Notes under the pieces: generated by a model
What the model was told of the DNA's origin: nothing
What the model saw: only the letters and a program-made list of their open reading frames with translations
Database searches by the model: none
Position numbers and translations under genes: made by a program
Source of the DNA: Plectrocnemia conspersa
Taxonomy: Eukaryota > Arthropoda > Insecta > Trichoptera > Polycentropodidae
Reading direction: 5' to 3'
DNA length: 64,000 bases
Assembly: GCA_009617715.1 (NCBI GenBank)
Contig: VTFK01000089.1
Coordinates: forward strand, 248,001 to 312,000
Shown here: one piece after another, positions 38,591-51,350 of the stretch
Layout: each line of letters opens with the position of its first letter
Numbering within the stretch: the stretch's first letter is position 1

Positions 38591-40790
38591 TTAACCGACC
38601 AAATTAAAAATAATATAATACTTATATTATATTTAGAAAAATATATATATAATAACAGAAGTGTACAAATTATTATATTAATTAATTAAAAGAAATACTT
38701 GTGCCATTAAATGGAACAATGTAATTTTTTAATTTTACGTATTGAATCTATGTACATTATTTTAATAGATCTGATACTTTATACGTATAATTGTATAACA
38801 TATTAATTTAATCGCTGAGCTTTAATTGTATACATTTCAACTATTCATATTAGATTCAATGGATCATTGATTATAATTTATTCTCACATAATGGTATGTT
38901 TGTTAAATAAAAAAGTAGCTCTTGTATGAATCATAGTTAGATTCATATATATGTTTGTATATGAGTTTTTTTATTGAAATTGTTGATGGATATGAGAATC
39001 TCGATTATTATAAATTTATTTATTGGTTTTTTAAGTGGGATTAATTTGCCATTGTGTTTAAATTCCATCATTCTTATTATCATACTGATTGCGCTTCTGT
39101 AATTTAATTCTTTTATTGCTGATAACAATTGTAGTTTGTTTATTTTGGATTTAAAATTACTGTTTTTTAATCGTACTGATGACTCATTCTCAAAATTCTG
39201 TCCGATGTGCCTTATCAGTGATATAGGTGTCGTGCAATCAAATAATGTCTGCTACCGGTGTAAAATTTTAAAAGACGATCTTTATCACTATTTGATATCA
39301 TGTCATTGTTTGAAGAAAGAATTTTAACATTTTGCCATATATGAGCGTTTCCATGTCCATGTGTTTTGTAATAGCTCAGGTGTGATATTGAATTTATTCT
39401 AAAATTGTGTCATCTGATCGATAATTTGTTTTTATTATGGTCTGACTGATTGTAGCCAAAAACTGAGTATAATTTACTCAGAATTTTCATATTATGAATT
39501 TACTGAAAGAAGTATTATTTCTGACTATGATAATAATGAAAGGTCCAAGAAATTAAATTACTGATATTATAAAATAATGTTGATGTAATGTGTTTTTGAA
39601 TGGTTTTCTTTTATTTTTTAAGAATAACGTTACTAAAAAAATATTTTAAACTGATATTTTATAATCCTGTAAGTTTTTTTATATATTTTTTTCATATATA
39701 AAATCATTTAACTTTACTGTTAATTCGTTGTAATACTGAATACTTTTAGTCATATAATTTTGATTTATTCTATAACTTACTTATTATATTTGTAATATTA
39801 TTAATAATAGACATTGTAAGAATAGATCATATTATACATTACATGTATAAATAGCTATAGTTTTTATTATTATTAAGTAGTTCTGCAAACTGGAATCATT
39901 TTGAGTAGGATTTAATTTGTTCAACTACGCCTAAACTACTCTATATTGATTCTAGACGTCACATAAAGAAAAAATCACCATGAAAATAGTTTTAGTATTA
40001 TTTGCATCGTTAGATAACAAATTCGCCTAAAAAGTTGTCTTTGTTGTTAATCAAAAAAGACTGGCTGGAAAATTTGATAAAAATAAATATGTAAACATTT
40101 TTTTTATATTGAAACTATTGATTGGTTTATTCATATTGTAACATGTGTTACAACCAACACCTACTATACCTTATTGTAACAACATTAAAATTTAACTAGA
40201 GACTTCTATTTATAATTATCTTCAATTGACAGATGATTGTTATTAATACCTTAATGTTTATAATTAAATCAAAAATTCAATTTAACTTGATAAATTTCAC
40301 TGTTCTGACTATTATAAAATATATCTAGCTGACCTCAAAAATTTGTTTTAGGTGAGTTTCAAAACTAATATATTAATTCTATTGTACTTTGTATAATGTG
40401 TTTTATTTTATTTTTATTACTATATTATTTACAACAAAAATTGATTTATATTGTGATGTACTCACAGGTTGTTATTTAAAAAGTAATTAATTGCGTATGT
40501 ATTTTTATTAATTTTTCATGTTATTACATAAATATTTATTGAACAAATTATGTATTAATTTCACTAGATATGCATACATATCATGTGTACAAATAATCAT
40601 AAATTCATATAAAGAACGATACCACAATAATATATAATCAATATATACTCTTCTACAATAAAAGTATGTAGTAAATATTTTAATCTATTATGTATAAAAT
40701 ACCTATTCCTTGTTGATAGTTGATTATTGCATATAGTACAATTCATAGTTGATTTTGTGACGAATTAATAAATTTATATGACAATGTAAT
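38591..40790. other. Convergent intergenic region between the Rab and TRIM-NHL genes
   Basis: Holds the 3' UTRs of two genes that converge here. The plus-strand reading at about 39030-39330 shows NVCYRCKILKDDLYHYLISC, a C-x2-C...H-x4-C pattern like the C-terminal zinc motif of LINE ORF2 proteins. I treat it as a weak LINE relic. The remainder is very AT-rich. Confidence 0.45.
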
Positions 40791-40796
40791 TATTGT

Positions 40797-40806
40797 TTTA
40801 TTTATT
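40797..40806 (-). terminator. Overlapping polyadenylation signals of TRIM-NHL gene
   Basis: Two overlapping AATAAA hexamers on the minus strand (40802-40797 and 40806-40801) begin within the stop codon. The 3' UTR could therefore be extremely short, unless signals further left are used. Confidence 0.5.
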
Positions 40807-43800
40807 AAAAAATATTTATGTGGTGATTTTTCGTGTCACACACAATCAACTCCAACTGTTGGGTCATGTACATTCCAGATATCCATCCAAATTGACCTGG
40901 CTCTCTCCCTCGCTTGCCGAACACCCTCAGAAGCTGCCCGTTTGGCTCGAAGATCTGAATGCGGGAGTTTCCGCAGTCTCCGACCAGAATGAACCCCAAT
41001 GGATCTACAGCGAACACTTCGGGATGCAAGAATTGCCCTTTGTGGAAGCCTTGCGACCCGAACTCCTTCAACTTCTCGCCCTTATAAGAGAACGTCTTGA
41101 TTCTCTTATTTCCACTGTCGGCTATTATTATACGATCCTTTATAGCTGCCACTCCCGTAGGACCGTTCAGTTGAGTGATTTGAAGGTTTTTGTCGCCATT
41201 AATGGGACTATAGACTCCAACGAAATGTACAAATGCGCCTGATACAAGGTGGAACACCTAAAATTTTAAATTTTGAAATAAGGATATATTATCAGCACAA
41301 TAAAGCAATGGGAAAATCAATAGATAGTCCATGAAAGTTGTATAAATTAACTAAAAGTTTTGTATGTTTATTACCCATGGAAAATATTTATCTAACTCTT
41401 CATTAGCATAGCACTACAGGCGTGAGCCCAATGCGTTACAATGTGGTAAGTAAATCAGTACACAATCAATACCTACAAGTAAGTACATTTATACACTAGA
41501 CTGAAATTTAAGTCTGGGAATCGTTGATATATATTTTACTAATATTAAACTATTATTATTGTAATTCAATAAATATCAAAACTTCTCATTAATATAAAAG
41601 TTAAAAATCTATAATTATAATTAAAAAGCCCAAAACCTATTAAAATCAAGCTATGTAATTGGAGTATAGATATTAATACAAAAAAACATACAGATTCGTG
41701 TGTAATGCATGATGATAGTCGCGAGTGATACAAATAATATAATGCTGCTATACCCGACTAAATTTATTTGCTAATAACTTTGCTATTTTTTGCTTATAAA
41801 TGTATATATATACAGATAATAGATTTTAAAATCAGTGGTGGTGCATACAAACGAACCATGAACCGCTTCTTCCCCTAACCAAATTTCCAAATCAAGATAT
41901 AAATAATCCGCTGCACTTAAAACATATTTCTTCTAAAGCTTTGGGATTTATAAACGTGTATATGAGTTTTATCACAAAGTGTGAAGGCTACACAACAGCA
42001 GTTCGAATTTGATAAATACTATATTTTTAATAGTTCTACTTATATTATATTGTTTACAAAATTGGTATTCTTATTCTGTTTCAGCTGAGGTTGTGCTTTA
42101 AGCCCTATATCCAATGAGTTAAGTTTTCATCGTGTTCATTACACCTGTACTTTACAAAACTTAAACTATTATTTCTATGTACACTACTATTAAGTACTAT
42201 TGTATTGAATTTATTTTGACTAAATAAATGGTTAACATTAAGCACTATGATATTTTACCCACAACATTCTTGAAGTCGCAACTCATGAACTACTATTACT
42301 ACATTATTTATGAATTTATAAGATACAACAATATTATTCTTACATGTTATAATAATTTGGACTGATTTTAAATATGTATTTTACCATAGACAGTAATCTA
42401 GATAGCATTCAAGTAATTTATACTATGTTTATGTACTTTTTGTAAATTTTTCAATGGCCACGGTACTAGTAAGTAGTAAAATAATGATATATTACCTGAA
42501 TTCTATCGTTTCCGGTGTCACAAACATATAAATAATTCTCGTTTGGTTCAATTGCAATGCCTTCAGGAGATCTTAAGAATCCTTCCTTGCTTCCCTTAGA
42601 ACCAATAGTTCTCAAATAGTTGCCAGTTTTGGATAAAACATGGATGCAATGAGCCCATTTATCTACAAATAGTTATATTTAAAGTATATATTTTGTGTAA
42701 TGTTTTTATTTTCATATATGTATTACCAGAAACAAATATTTCTTCACGTCTTTGAGAGAAAGCAATACCCTGTGGACACAGCATCTTTGCATCGGAGAAC
42801 CTCTCTATAATCTTTCCTTTGAGTTTATCCATCACAATTACTGTCTGGGAGTCTGTACTACAAATGAACAAATTGTCCGACCATGGTGCTATTCCAACAC
42901 CAGCTGGTCTGGGACATTTTTTCCAAATCATTCTCGGCGTGAAGTTTCTTGATCTAAATAACAACATTCCATTTAATATATTTTTATCACATATTATAGA
43001 TGATATAATTATATACCTGTAATATAGGACCATTTTTGCTGGATTCTCCAGTGGATTTTCAACACCTCTAACTTCAACAATAACCGGTTCATCGTTTTCA
43101 ACGTCTTCGGGTCCTTCAGTGTCATTTTCAATGCAAAATTTATCTTGATCCAGTGAATATTTAGATTCGCCCCAATTTGTAACGTCATTCAATAACCCGA
43201 CAGCCATTTGATGGAAGTTCATAAAGGCGCTAACCTTTTCATTGTCGGTCTTCTTAACGTCATAGTCCTTTGTCACATAATTAGTAACAGTCAACTGCAG
43301 TTTATTAAGGTTTTCGTCTATTAATTTGACAGATGCTTCTCCTTGTTCTAATATTATAGCAGCTTCTTTAACCAAATGTATTTTCTTCTCTTTGATTTCA
43401 ACGATTTTCTTTTCAGCTGTAGTAACAATTTGATTCACCAACCATTCATTGCGATCCTATTTATTAAAACATATTTAAGTATTATAACTATTATATATTT
43501 TAATGTAAAATATATAATATAATTACTTTGTAACTATCCAATCGATGATTCAAACGCTTCGATGCTGATTTTAACTCGTTGAGAAGTGAACTGATTTGCG
43601 ACTTCAACTCAGTGATATGTGCTGGCCAACAAACAGCACAGAATGTCTACATTGATGTATAAAACATTTGTAATATTACATAAATTATATAAAAAAATAT
43701 TTAGCAAGTTATACCTGTTTGCAGTGCTCACACAATTGTTTTCTATTCATATCGACCATCGATTTACACTGACAGCATCTCATCTGCTCCATCGAGTCTT

Positions 43801-46128
43801 CATAAACTCTTGCAAGCATGGATTCATTCGGTGGCGAATTCCCAATTTGCTTCAAAAAGATATCAACATACAAATTCGACGGGAGCTTCTCGATGTAATC
43901 TTTTGATGTGATGGGAAAATTCACTTTGCAAGTCGGGCAAGTCAATACATTATCTATAATTGATGGGAAATGATATATGATGTATGTAATTATTTTTTTA
44001 ACTAAATTAAGCTTATAACCTTTAATTTTGCTCCTAAGACAATCTGCACAGAATGTATGCTGACATAACAACATTTTTGGCTTGTTGAACTTCTCTGCGC
44101 ACAACGGACAGCTTATCAGCTCGTTTACAGCCCCTATGGAACTTCTGCAAAACAAATATAAAGAGCTTGTATTAACTTTTTAATTATTTTTCTGTTCATT
44201 TACATTATTACTTTTATGAAACAATTATATTTAAAAAGTGTTGAGAGTGACATCATTGAAAAAACAGCAGCTTATAGAGGTAGACCAAAAAATCGGACTG
44301 TACATTGCAACTACAAATTAATCTTACTATAACAATGATTAATAAGAAACAAATACTATTTATATTGTATTTGATTATTTTATTTATTAAAAATTTTAAT
44401 ATTTACTTATATTGTATGTATGATCAATAATCTGCATACGTATATTTGTCTAGTTGAGCTAAACATTTGTTAGTTGAAAACTATTTAACATTGGACTGGA
44501 ATACCATTAAGCATATAATTGTACATATATCAGTAACATGTTACACTTTAGGTTTTATTTATTATACTTATTTTCCCATAGAGGTATTTTTTCTTCTTGT
44601 AAAGCGTTTACAATTTTTGCAGAAAATATAGAGCAAAATGAAAAACGTATACGCGTTAGTTCTGTAATATGTTTTAATGGAGAGTGTAGCGAAAACAGCC
44701 ATAAAATACAAATATACAAATCAGCCATAAAATACGAAGGCACAGTAGTTGTTTAAAATTAATCAAGGGGTAGCAGGTTATTCGCTTTTTGTACAATATG
44801 CTAGTTCATAGCGTAATCGAATATGCCTCCATTGTCCAAAAATCCCAGTGAAGTGAAGCTCTACAACTTGCTTAATTGCTTCACTGAGTACACGCTACAT
44901 TGAGAATACAACGAATATTTGAACAACGCTGCTAACAAAAGGAGCTAGGATACAATTATGGATATGATCTGTACGTAAACACATACTGCTTATTATATAG
45001 GTATGTAAAGATTTTCCTCTGAATCTATTCTAATAACAAGAAGTATCATACTTTGCCACGCTGGGATTCTATACATTGGAGCCATATTTGAGAACGTTGC
45101 ACTAACATATTGTACATAACTTATTAAAGTTCCATACGCTCCGCATAACAAAACTGAACACCATGTTCGAATTTTAAGAGTATTCCTCTGGAGAAGAAGA
45201 TTTGAAAAAATACATCGACTACACGTCTCTAAGTAAGTATGAGCATATAATAATGTATGCCATTAATAAAGAGGAGAAAGAGTAACGGACCCAAATTGGA
45301 TCCCTGCGGTACTCCAGAAAGAGCGAAATACTCATCGGAGTGAAGAGTACTATCGCTATAGCTTACATATTGACGTCGAGCTTTTAAGTAACTCAAGAAA
45401 AAGTATATTATTATCCTCTTTACAAATATTAGATAACATATTTTTTACAGTCACTTTTGATGCAATTCACATTACTACTAACACTATCAGCGCTAAAGTA
45501 AGCTTGCTGGAGAATGGATTGTAATATGGTGGTTACCTTTTTGTCTCTCATGTGAAAATAATGAATAATTGATTTTTTAGTCAATTTTATTAAATACATT
45601 GCATATAACTTGTATTAAACAATCATGTATGTATATAACAATTTTGCATTTTACCTTCACCAGTTTTTGAACATTGAGTAAATTCTTTAGATGTTAAGGT
45701 ACATATGTTTCACTTGATTAAAGGTCATGGTTTGTGGTTGTTTAATGGGCAACCACAAAGCAATATGAATGTTAGTAATTGCTATTATTATCATTATCCT
45801 CATTTTTTCTGAATAATTGTTGAAATAATTCGAAATTTTTATCATTGAAAAATTATGATAAAACCAATATTATCACATAAATTTCATTACTAAAGGTCAA
45901 ACATTATTGATAGATTAAACATAAACGAACATACCTTTTGTGTTTGTCTTGTATGCTCATCTGGATACTTTGTGTCCTTCTCACTGCAGGAGCTGGTTTT
46001 CTTGCCCTAAGTTCTGTATCGTTGTTGTCTACTAGGTCGTTATCCACGGGCAAATTATTGCTAATATTCTGAGACATCTGCTTCTTCACGAACCGCAAAA
46101 TATTGTTTTTTTTCTTGTCCTCCGCCAT
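40805..46128 (-). CDS. TRIM-NHL protein: RING, B-box-like, coiled coil and NHL repeats
   Basis: A probable E3 ubiquitin ligase and/or RNA-binding regulator of the TRIM-NHL class (TRIM32/NHL-1-like). Exons in transcript order: 46128-45935, 44144-44020, 43953-43715, 43646-43527, 43456-43017, 42953-42727, 42662-42496 and 41257-40805. All have GT-AG borders and matching phases; total 654 residues. The RING is complete C3HC4: C77, C80, C92, H94, C97, C100, C112, C115. A B-box-like zinc region follows (C166/C167, C169, C181, C184, C189, C192, H196). Residues about 200-300 look like a coiled coil. NHL-type repeats occupy about 375-654, with phrases such as PAGVGIAPWSDNLFICST, SPEGIAIEPNENYLYVCDTG, GPTGVAAIKDRIIIADSGNKRI and GFILVGDCGNSRIQIF. 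The start ATG has GCG after it and begins MAEDKKKNNILRF. The exact orthologue among brat, thin, mei-P26 and nhl-1 types is not settled. Confidence 0.94.
41258..42495. other. TRIM-NHL last intron
   Basis: A 1.2-kb AT-rich intron between the exons at 42496 and 41257. It holds a 5'-truncated SINE fragment at 41405-41520. Nothing else was recognised. Confidence 0.55.
41405..41520 (-). mobile_element. tRNA-derived SINE, 3' fragment
   Basis: The stretch gagcccaatgcgttacaatg and the following agactgaaatttaagtct match the 3' half of the SINE at 17095-17465. The tRNA-like head is missing. Confidence 0.6.
44145..45934. other. TRIM-NHL intron 1 with a LINE relic
   Basis: A 1.8-kb first intron containing the reverse transcriptase remnant at 45040-45490. 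The rest is AT-rich and unrecognised. Confidence 0.55.
45040..45490 (-). pseudogene. LINE reverse transcriptase relic in TRIM-NHL intron 1
   Basis: A continuous minus-strand frame from about 45422 reads FLSYLKARRQYVSYSD, then SGVPQGSNLGPLLFLLFING near 45250-45320, the core of a LINE polymerase. Further left, a shifted frame reads YGTLISYVQYVSATFSNMAP, resembling the RT thumb region. It lies in the same orientation as the host gene. It differs from the Jockey copy at 5-10 kb (SNLGP against SILGP). Confidence 0.82.
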
Positions 46129-47479
46129 GATTGCGTGCTTCCTCTAGAACAGTCCTACGCAGAAAAAAACGATCAAATTAAATTTATCAGTAGTTTGTTT
46201 CACATAATCCGATATATCTATCTTATATGTTTTATCGGTGATTTATCTTACTTTTAGAATAAAAAGTACATAACATATATTTAAGATAAGCCACGATTAT
46301 AGCGGACAAACAATAATAAAGTGATTGCACATAGTTCAAACTTTATATTACGCAGCATAGCTAAGAAGATAAACGACGAGAAAAGAATTTTATTTATTTA
46401 TTTTTGTATCAAATATATTATTAAAATTAAAAATAATTTTGGATTGTACTTGTATGTTAATTAAAAAATAGCTGGTTTTAAAATTTTCTTTTGTGTTTTA
46501 AATTTGAATTTGTGTTCCAGCTAAGGTACAATCTTTTATCACTATGTCAATTGATTATACATATTTGTTACTATTAAACTATTCGGATTAAATTTCCAAT
46601 GATTATCGATAAAACTTGTCTTATATGAATTAAATGTAATATATACATAGATATGAAATATGCGTAAGTAAAACTATTTTATACTTTAATGTAAGAGGTC
46701 TTAAAACTATGACTTTTTATTTTAATTTTATTCTAATATTTGGAATAAAATGACTCATCGACGAGTCACCCCTTATCTAGTTTTCAAAAGCGGTTTGGCG
46801 TGGTACATTTGCGTCATGGACATAACTGATATGGCAAATATAAATATTATATTATTCATACAAACAAATAATTTTGTCTGTAAAAATCGATTTTAACTAA
46901 TTATTTAAAATATTTGTCGGATTCGTCAACTGAACCGCCCTACCATTTAACAATTGAACTACTCAACGGAGATTATTAATAGGTTTTAAAGCAATCTAAA
47001 AGATTAAAAAAAAACAGGCGTGATCCCAATTATATGCTATTTAATCACAAACCCCGGTGCCAAAGCCAGTCGGCATGTGATAAAAAATGAGTTTTAAATG
47101 CCTAAGACCAAAATCTTTGTTCAAATGAGATATGGAAAACCTTTTATTCAGTGTATGTCAATGTATCCGCCACGAATCAGAAAGATTCGTTGCAAATTAA
47201 TTGAGAAAGAATAAGACACGCATTCGGAACTGCTATCTAAACGGCTATTTGCTATCTTCTCTAGTAGCCAACGGAAATCTGTGTCAAAACTCGCCACTCT
47301 TATGTATTTGGCTGAACCATCGAAAGGGGACAGAAAACAAAATATCATATGAAAAGTGCCACATTTAAAAATACGGGTATACAGGAAACCATATATCACT
47401 TCCTAAGATATTCCTTCTGAGATTTTCTCTGACTTATCTATTAACATTCACATCGGAACATCCACTTCAAAGTTCAAGG
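46129..47479. other. Upstream region of the TRIM-NHL gene, AT-rich intergenic
   Basis: The TRIM-NHL promoter should lie within the first few hundred bases. No clear core motif was seen. An 83-residue open frame at 47148-47399 (minus) has no recognised similarity and no exon support. Confidence 0.4.
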
Positions 47480-47718
47480 CATAAGAACTTCAAGAGCTCT
47501 TCAATTCGTTCGAACTTCAACCCCAAAGGAGGGTGACTCAGCTGCAGACCATCGAAAATTGCCACCGCTTCTCTCTTCGCATCCCTTGGTCCAATTCGAC
47601 ATTCGGAACCCAGACACACCCACAGACAACTTCACATATAACGAACATATACAAACCGTATGTGACGATCTCAATTGTTGCACAAAAAAATATAGCAACA
47701 AACACCCATGACAAAAAG
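47480..47718 (+). other. Candidate first exon (mostly 5' UTR) with good splice donor
   Basis: This block is markedly GC-richer than its flanks and ends in gacaaaaag|gtaagg, a near-consensus donor at 47719. An ATG at 47708 would open a frame ATG ACA AAA AG just before the donor. Upstream, TGACTCAGC at 47534-47542 matches a CNC-Maf/AP-1 site. No matching coding exon was found in the window, so the gene would continue to the right through a long intron. This is inference. Confidence 0.35.
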
Positions 47719-50187
47719 GTAAGGACAGTTAATTTAATAATAATAACGATAAAATTATTTATATATATATATATCACTATTCATAGCTGAGCGTTTAATT
47801 CATGTATATTAAAAATTTATTTTATTTCAATCTGATAATGCGCTGCCTTTGGTGATTTATTGCGGGTCTCTTTAATCATTGATAAACTTTTATACGTAGA
47901 GAGGCCAACCCACATACATAGATAAATAACGACATCACTAAATGATTTAATAAATTTAAAAATATAAAATTACTGTGGTGACCGTTCGCTAAACCAGATA
48001 ATGTTTTTAGAACTAAATTTTAAAACTGATTTTTGAGAAAGATAATTAAAATAAAACATTTATTTATATAAAGCATTGGATTACCTAAGGAAATTTTGCC
48101 AAGGCACACGTGCTAGCCCCTCTCTTCGCCAGGCGCCAGGGAATTAAAGAGTTTTGAGTCACGCTGGAAAATGGATTTTGGGTCGTCAAACAAAGCATAG
48201 TACAGTGCACTTTATTTTTTTCTGGCTTTATTCCGAGTTTAATTTTACCTTTAGCTTGTCAGGCTTTTTAATAAAGGCTTTTTAAAAAAATAATTGCTTT
48301 GTTTCTCTACTTTAAACTCAAGATCCTGAAATTATTATTATATGAGTATGAAAATAATAACACTACGTACCTTGCAAAAAATGTTTTAAAAAATTTAAAT
48401 AAAAAAAATATTTACAAAAAATATAATTTTATCTTTTGCCTCACCTGTATAAGATGTTCAAAAACGGTAATGTTTGAACGTAAAATATTTAATGATTTTT
48501 TCTCGCTTGTTTTATCAATTACAGTTTTAAAAGTGGTATTTATTAACACTTTAAGTAGCATTTATCACTTTACTAAATATTATGAAAATATTTTAAATAA
48601 ATTTACGATTCGCTGAACTGGCAAACGCGTAATGTGCACCTACCGGTCTTTCTGTGTACGTGCAAAATTAAGGTTAAATCGTAAAGATACATCTTTTGCA
48701 CTACCTAGGCTTGCATTTCCGAATAAGGTGTGGAATTATCCAAGATAATATTTTATAATTTTATTATCAATAAATCTTAATGCCGATACGCACTTTATCA
48801 AATTAAAGTTGAATATAAATACCCTATCCTATATATCAAAACAATAACATGCATCTAATTATATATTTGATTAACGATATATGTAATATTTTAAATGTAG
48901 TGGTGGAGAAGGAAGCTTTGTATCTCTTGGAGAAAAAAGTAAACCAATATCTCCATAAGAGATGGATATCCAAGAATGACTGTCGCCGATATGCGCAATG
49001 ATAATTGTCCAGTTATATTTGTGGAAAATAAGTCTTTAGTATAAAATCAGTAAACCATTTCTAGACCGGAACAATAAAACGTGTTAGAATTTGCAATGGT
49101 AAGTATTGGGTTCACACTTTCGTTCATATTCAACGAAATTTATACGAAGTAAATAGATTCGCATAGAGAGATGTGTCAAGATGCATTCTGCATGCGAAAT
49201 TTTGTGGTACAGAATGACAATTAGATGAAATTGACACCTTTCGTCTCGGATAGGACACAATTGTAAGCAATTGAATGCTAAGTAAACCAACATTACAATA
49301 TAATTCTTAGAATAACTCCTGATGATGATAAAGTAATATTTAAATTAGTACAAAGATTTTTTCTTTAAACCTTACAATAATTTATTAGAAGGGTAAAAGC
49401 ACATAGTACTAGTCTGACGTGAAATGTAAAGCGGCTGCTTTCTCGACGGTCTTCTTGGTCTATACTCCGCGTAGCTTGGCTGAATTTTCGATTGATTCGA
49501 GTTGAAAGCGAAAAGCTAGAATATTCAAGTTCTTACTGAAATTTATGATGTAAGCACTGATTGAGATGTACGAGTTTATATACTCAAACTTAGGGAAAAC
49601 CTTTGCCCTTCATACTCAATCAGATAAAAAAACTGCACCGCGTGTGAATCGGCAGATTGCAAAAATGTTTGGGGGCTTTCACCAGAGTTATACCATTAAA
49701 TTTGCATGTCGGCGAACATAAATTTAATTTTTCAATAATCCAAAGAGGTTTTTTATCTCTATCTTGGTAAAAATATGAAAAATGCAAACTAGCAACATTT
49801 TTTTTACGATTCGGTTATAAATATGGGAGCCCGAAATTCCTTCGTAATTTGACGCTCTGTAATCGATCGTAGAAGATCGATCGATTTCAGAGCGTCCATT
49901 ATAACAAATCATCATCTATTGAAGTTAATCGTCTCCAAAGTCTCTGTTCATCAATAATTTAAGAATATCTTCAATAATATACTGTATAATACAATCACTT
50001 ACTCTATATATACATCTGGACTTGCACCTGCAACCGTATAAAATTCAGATTACACAAAAACTGAAGCTTAAAGACCATGGACAGCGAATAATTAACGCAG
50101 ATTAGGTGTTGATGCTGATTTTTCATAGAAAACCTTCTTCTTTGATGTAGCACATTTTCACCTCTCTAAGAATGTTAATAAGCATAA
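47719..50187. other. AT-rich sequence, no gene recognised
   Basis: Contains a (TA)n run at 47760-47772 and the strong hairpin at 49851-49896. Short open frames have no recognisable domains. Confidence 0.45.
49851..49896. repeat. Compact 46-nt hairpin
   Basis: gacgctctg (49851-49859) pairs with cagagcgtc (49888-49896). After one mismatch, aatcgatcg (49861-49869) pairs with cgatcgatt (49878-49886), leaving an 8-nt loop. The stem of about 18 paired bases is GC-richer than its surroundings. It may be a palindromic transposon remnant or a structured RNA element. Confidence 0.75.
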
Positions 50188-50214
50188 TTGCCACATACAG
50201 GGCAAGGAAAATCT

Positions 50215-50640
50215 TCATGTGATTCAAGAGGGAGCATAACATGCCCAAAAAGTGTTTTTTTGATCCCATTGTGGTCAGGTGGCGTTATTGGGCCTTACTT
50301 TTTTTTTGAAAACGATGAAGGTCAGAACGTCAATGGTGAGTGCTATAGTTGCATGATAACCGATTATTTTTGACACGAAATATATGATGATGTGGATGAC
50401 AGGTGGTTTCAACAAGATGGTGCAACTTGCCACACTTTTTGGATGTTTTGCGTGAAAACTTCCCAGGTCGCATTATTCCACGTTTTGGAGACGTCAACTG
50501 GCCGACAAGATCACGCCGTTGGATTTTTTGTGGGGTCAAGCTAAGTCGTGTCTACACCGACGAACCCGTAATGAGCACCTAAAAACCAACACAAGTTATA
50601 GCCGAGATACTGCTCGAAATTCACGAAAAATTATTTTGAT
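50215..50640 (+). pseudogene. Mariner-family transposase relic
   Basis: One frame reads WSGGVIGPYFF (from 50272) and RWFQQDGATCHT (from 50401). The latter contains the second catalytic aspartate typical of mariner-like transposases. After CHT the frame shifts; other frames carry RENFPGRIIPRFGDVNWP and a terminal YTDEPV. A TGA interrupts the first frame before the WFQQDG motif. The N-terminal DNA-binding region is absent, so this is a 5'-truncated dead copy. Confidence 0.88.
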
Positions 50641-51097
50641 TTTATTTTTCGTAATTAATTAAATACATCAAATGTTCGATTATTAAAAAAATCCAAATAT
50701 ATCACTAAATTTGTGAAGGGTTTTAAATTTCGGAAACTAAAGTTTGCTCACCTTTATATATGTAAGTATATATGTCACTGATTCTCAGATTGAAGAGTAA
50801 GGTGGTTAATAATTACTTTTTGGTATTAATTATGTCGTTTTCCTTTACTGTTATAACGTATTGGGCTTATGCCGTCAGATTACAACGGAAGATTTATACT
50901 AAAAAAAAAAATATTTCACTACAAATTAAATTTAATATTTAAAAAAAAATAAAATATTCTACCACGAATAAGAAAAAATAATTAACGAATAGATAAATAT
51001 TCAAATAACGAATTAATAAAAAAACAGGCGAATATATTCGGTATTTGAATATTAAGATTGAAATTTCATTATTTTCATTGACATTGTTCACATAGCA
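50641..51097. other. AT-rich sequence with a SINE 3' end
   Basis: The SINE tail at 50836-50895 is the only feature recognised. The 89-residue minus-strand frame at 50939-51208 is low-complexity and not credible. Confidence 0.4.
50836..50895 (+). mobile_element. SINE 3' end with poly(A)
   Basis: ataacgtattgggcttatgc and the following attacaacggaagattta match the 3' end of the SINE copies at 17095 and 57925 in opposite orientation. It ends in a run of eleven A, as expected of a retroposed tail. Confidence 0.6.
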
Positions 51098-51350
51098 TAT
51101 CGATTGGCTTAGTGTAAGTGTAAAATTGCTAACTCTATATTTGACAACTTTACAGGAGAAACTAAAAACTAAATAGACAACTTGAAAATCTATCTTCAAA
51201 ATCTCCAATGAAACAATATCTCAATTTTCTTAATATGAAATTTTAGAGATTTTTGAGCATGTGTATTTCGATTAAAGTTACATGATGCCATTGCTAAATC
51301 ATTTTCACCCAAAAGTAGAGTTAGCTAATTTACACTTTAAACCATCGATA
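51098..51350. mobile_element. TA-flanked MITE, copy 1
   Basis: Terminal inverted repeats of about 30 bp (tcgattggctt...gtgtaaaattgctaactct, mirrored by agagttagctaatttacact...ccatcga) lie between TA dinucleotides. This fits a Tc1/mariner-type MITE. The interior shares gagcatgtgtatttcgatta and tttgacaactttacag with 55571-55803. It has no coding capacity. Confidence 0.82.

Noticed and set aside
47148..47399. 83-codon minus-strand frame
   Set aside because: No recognised similarity, no splice context, no clear start; could be a decayed element but cannot be supported.
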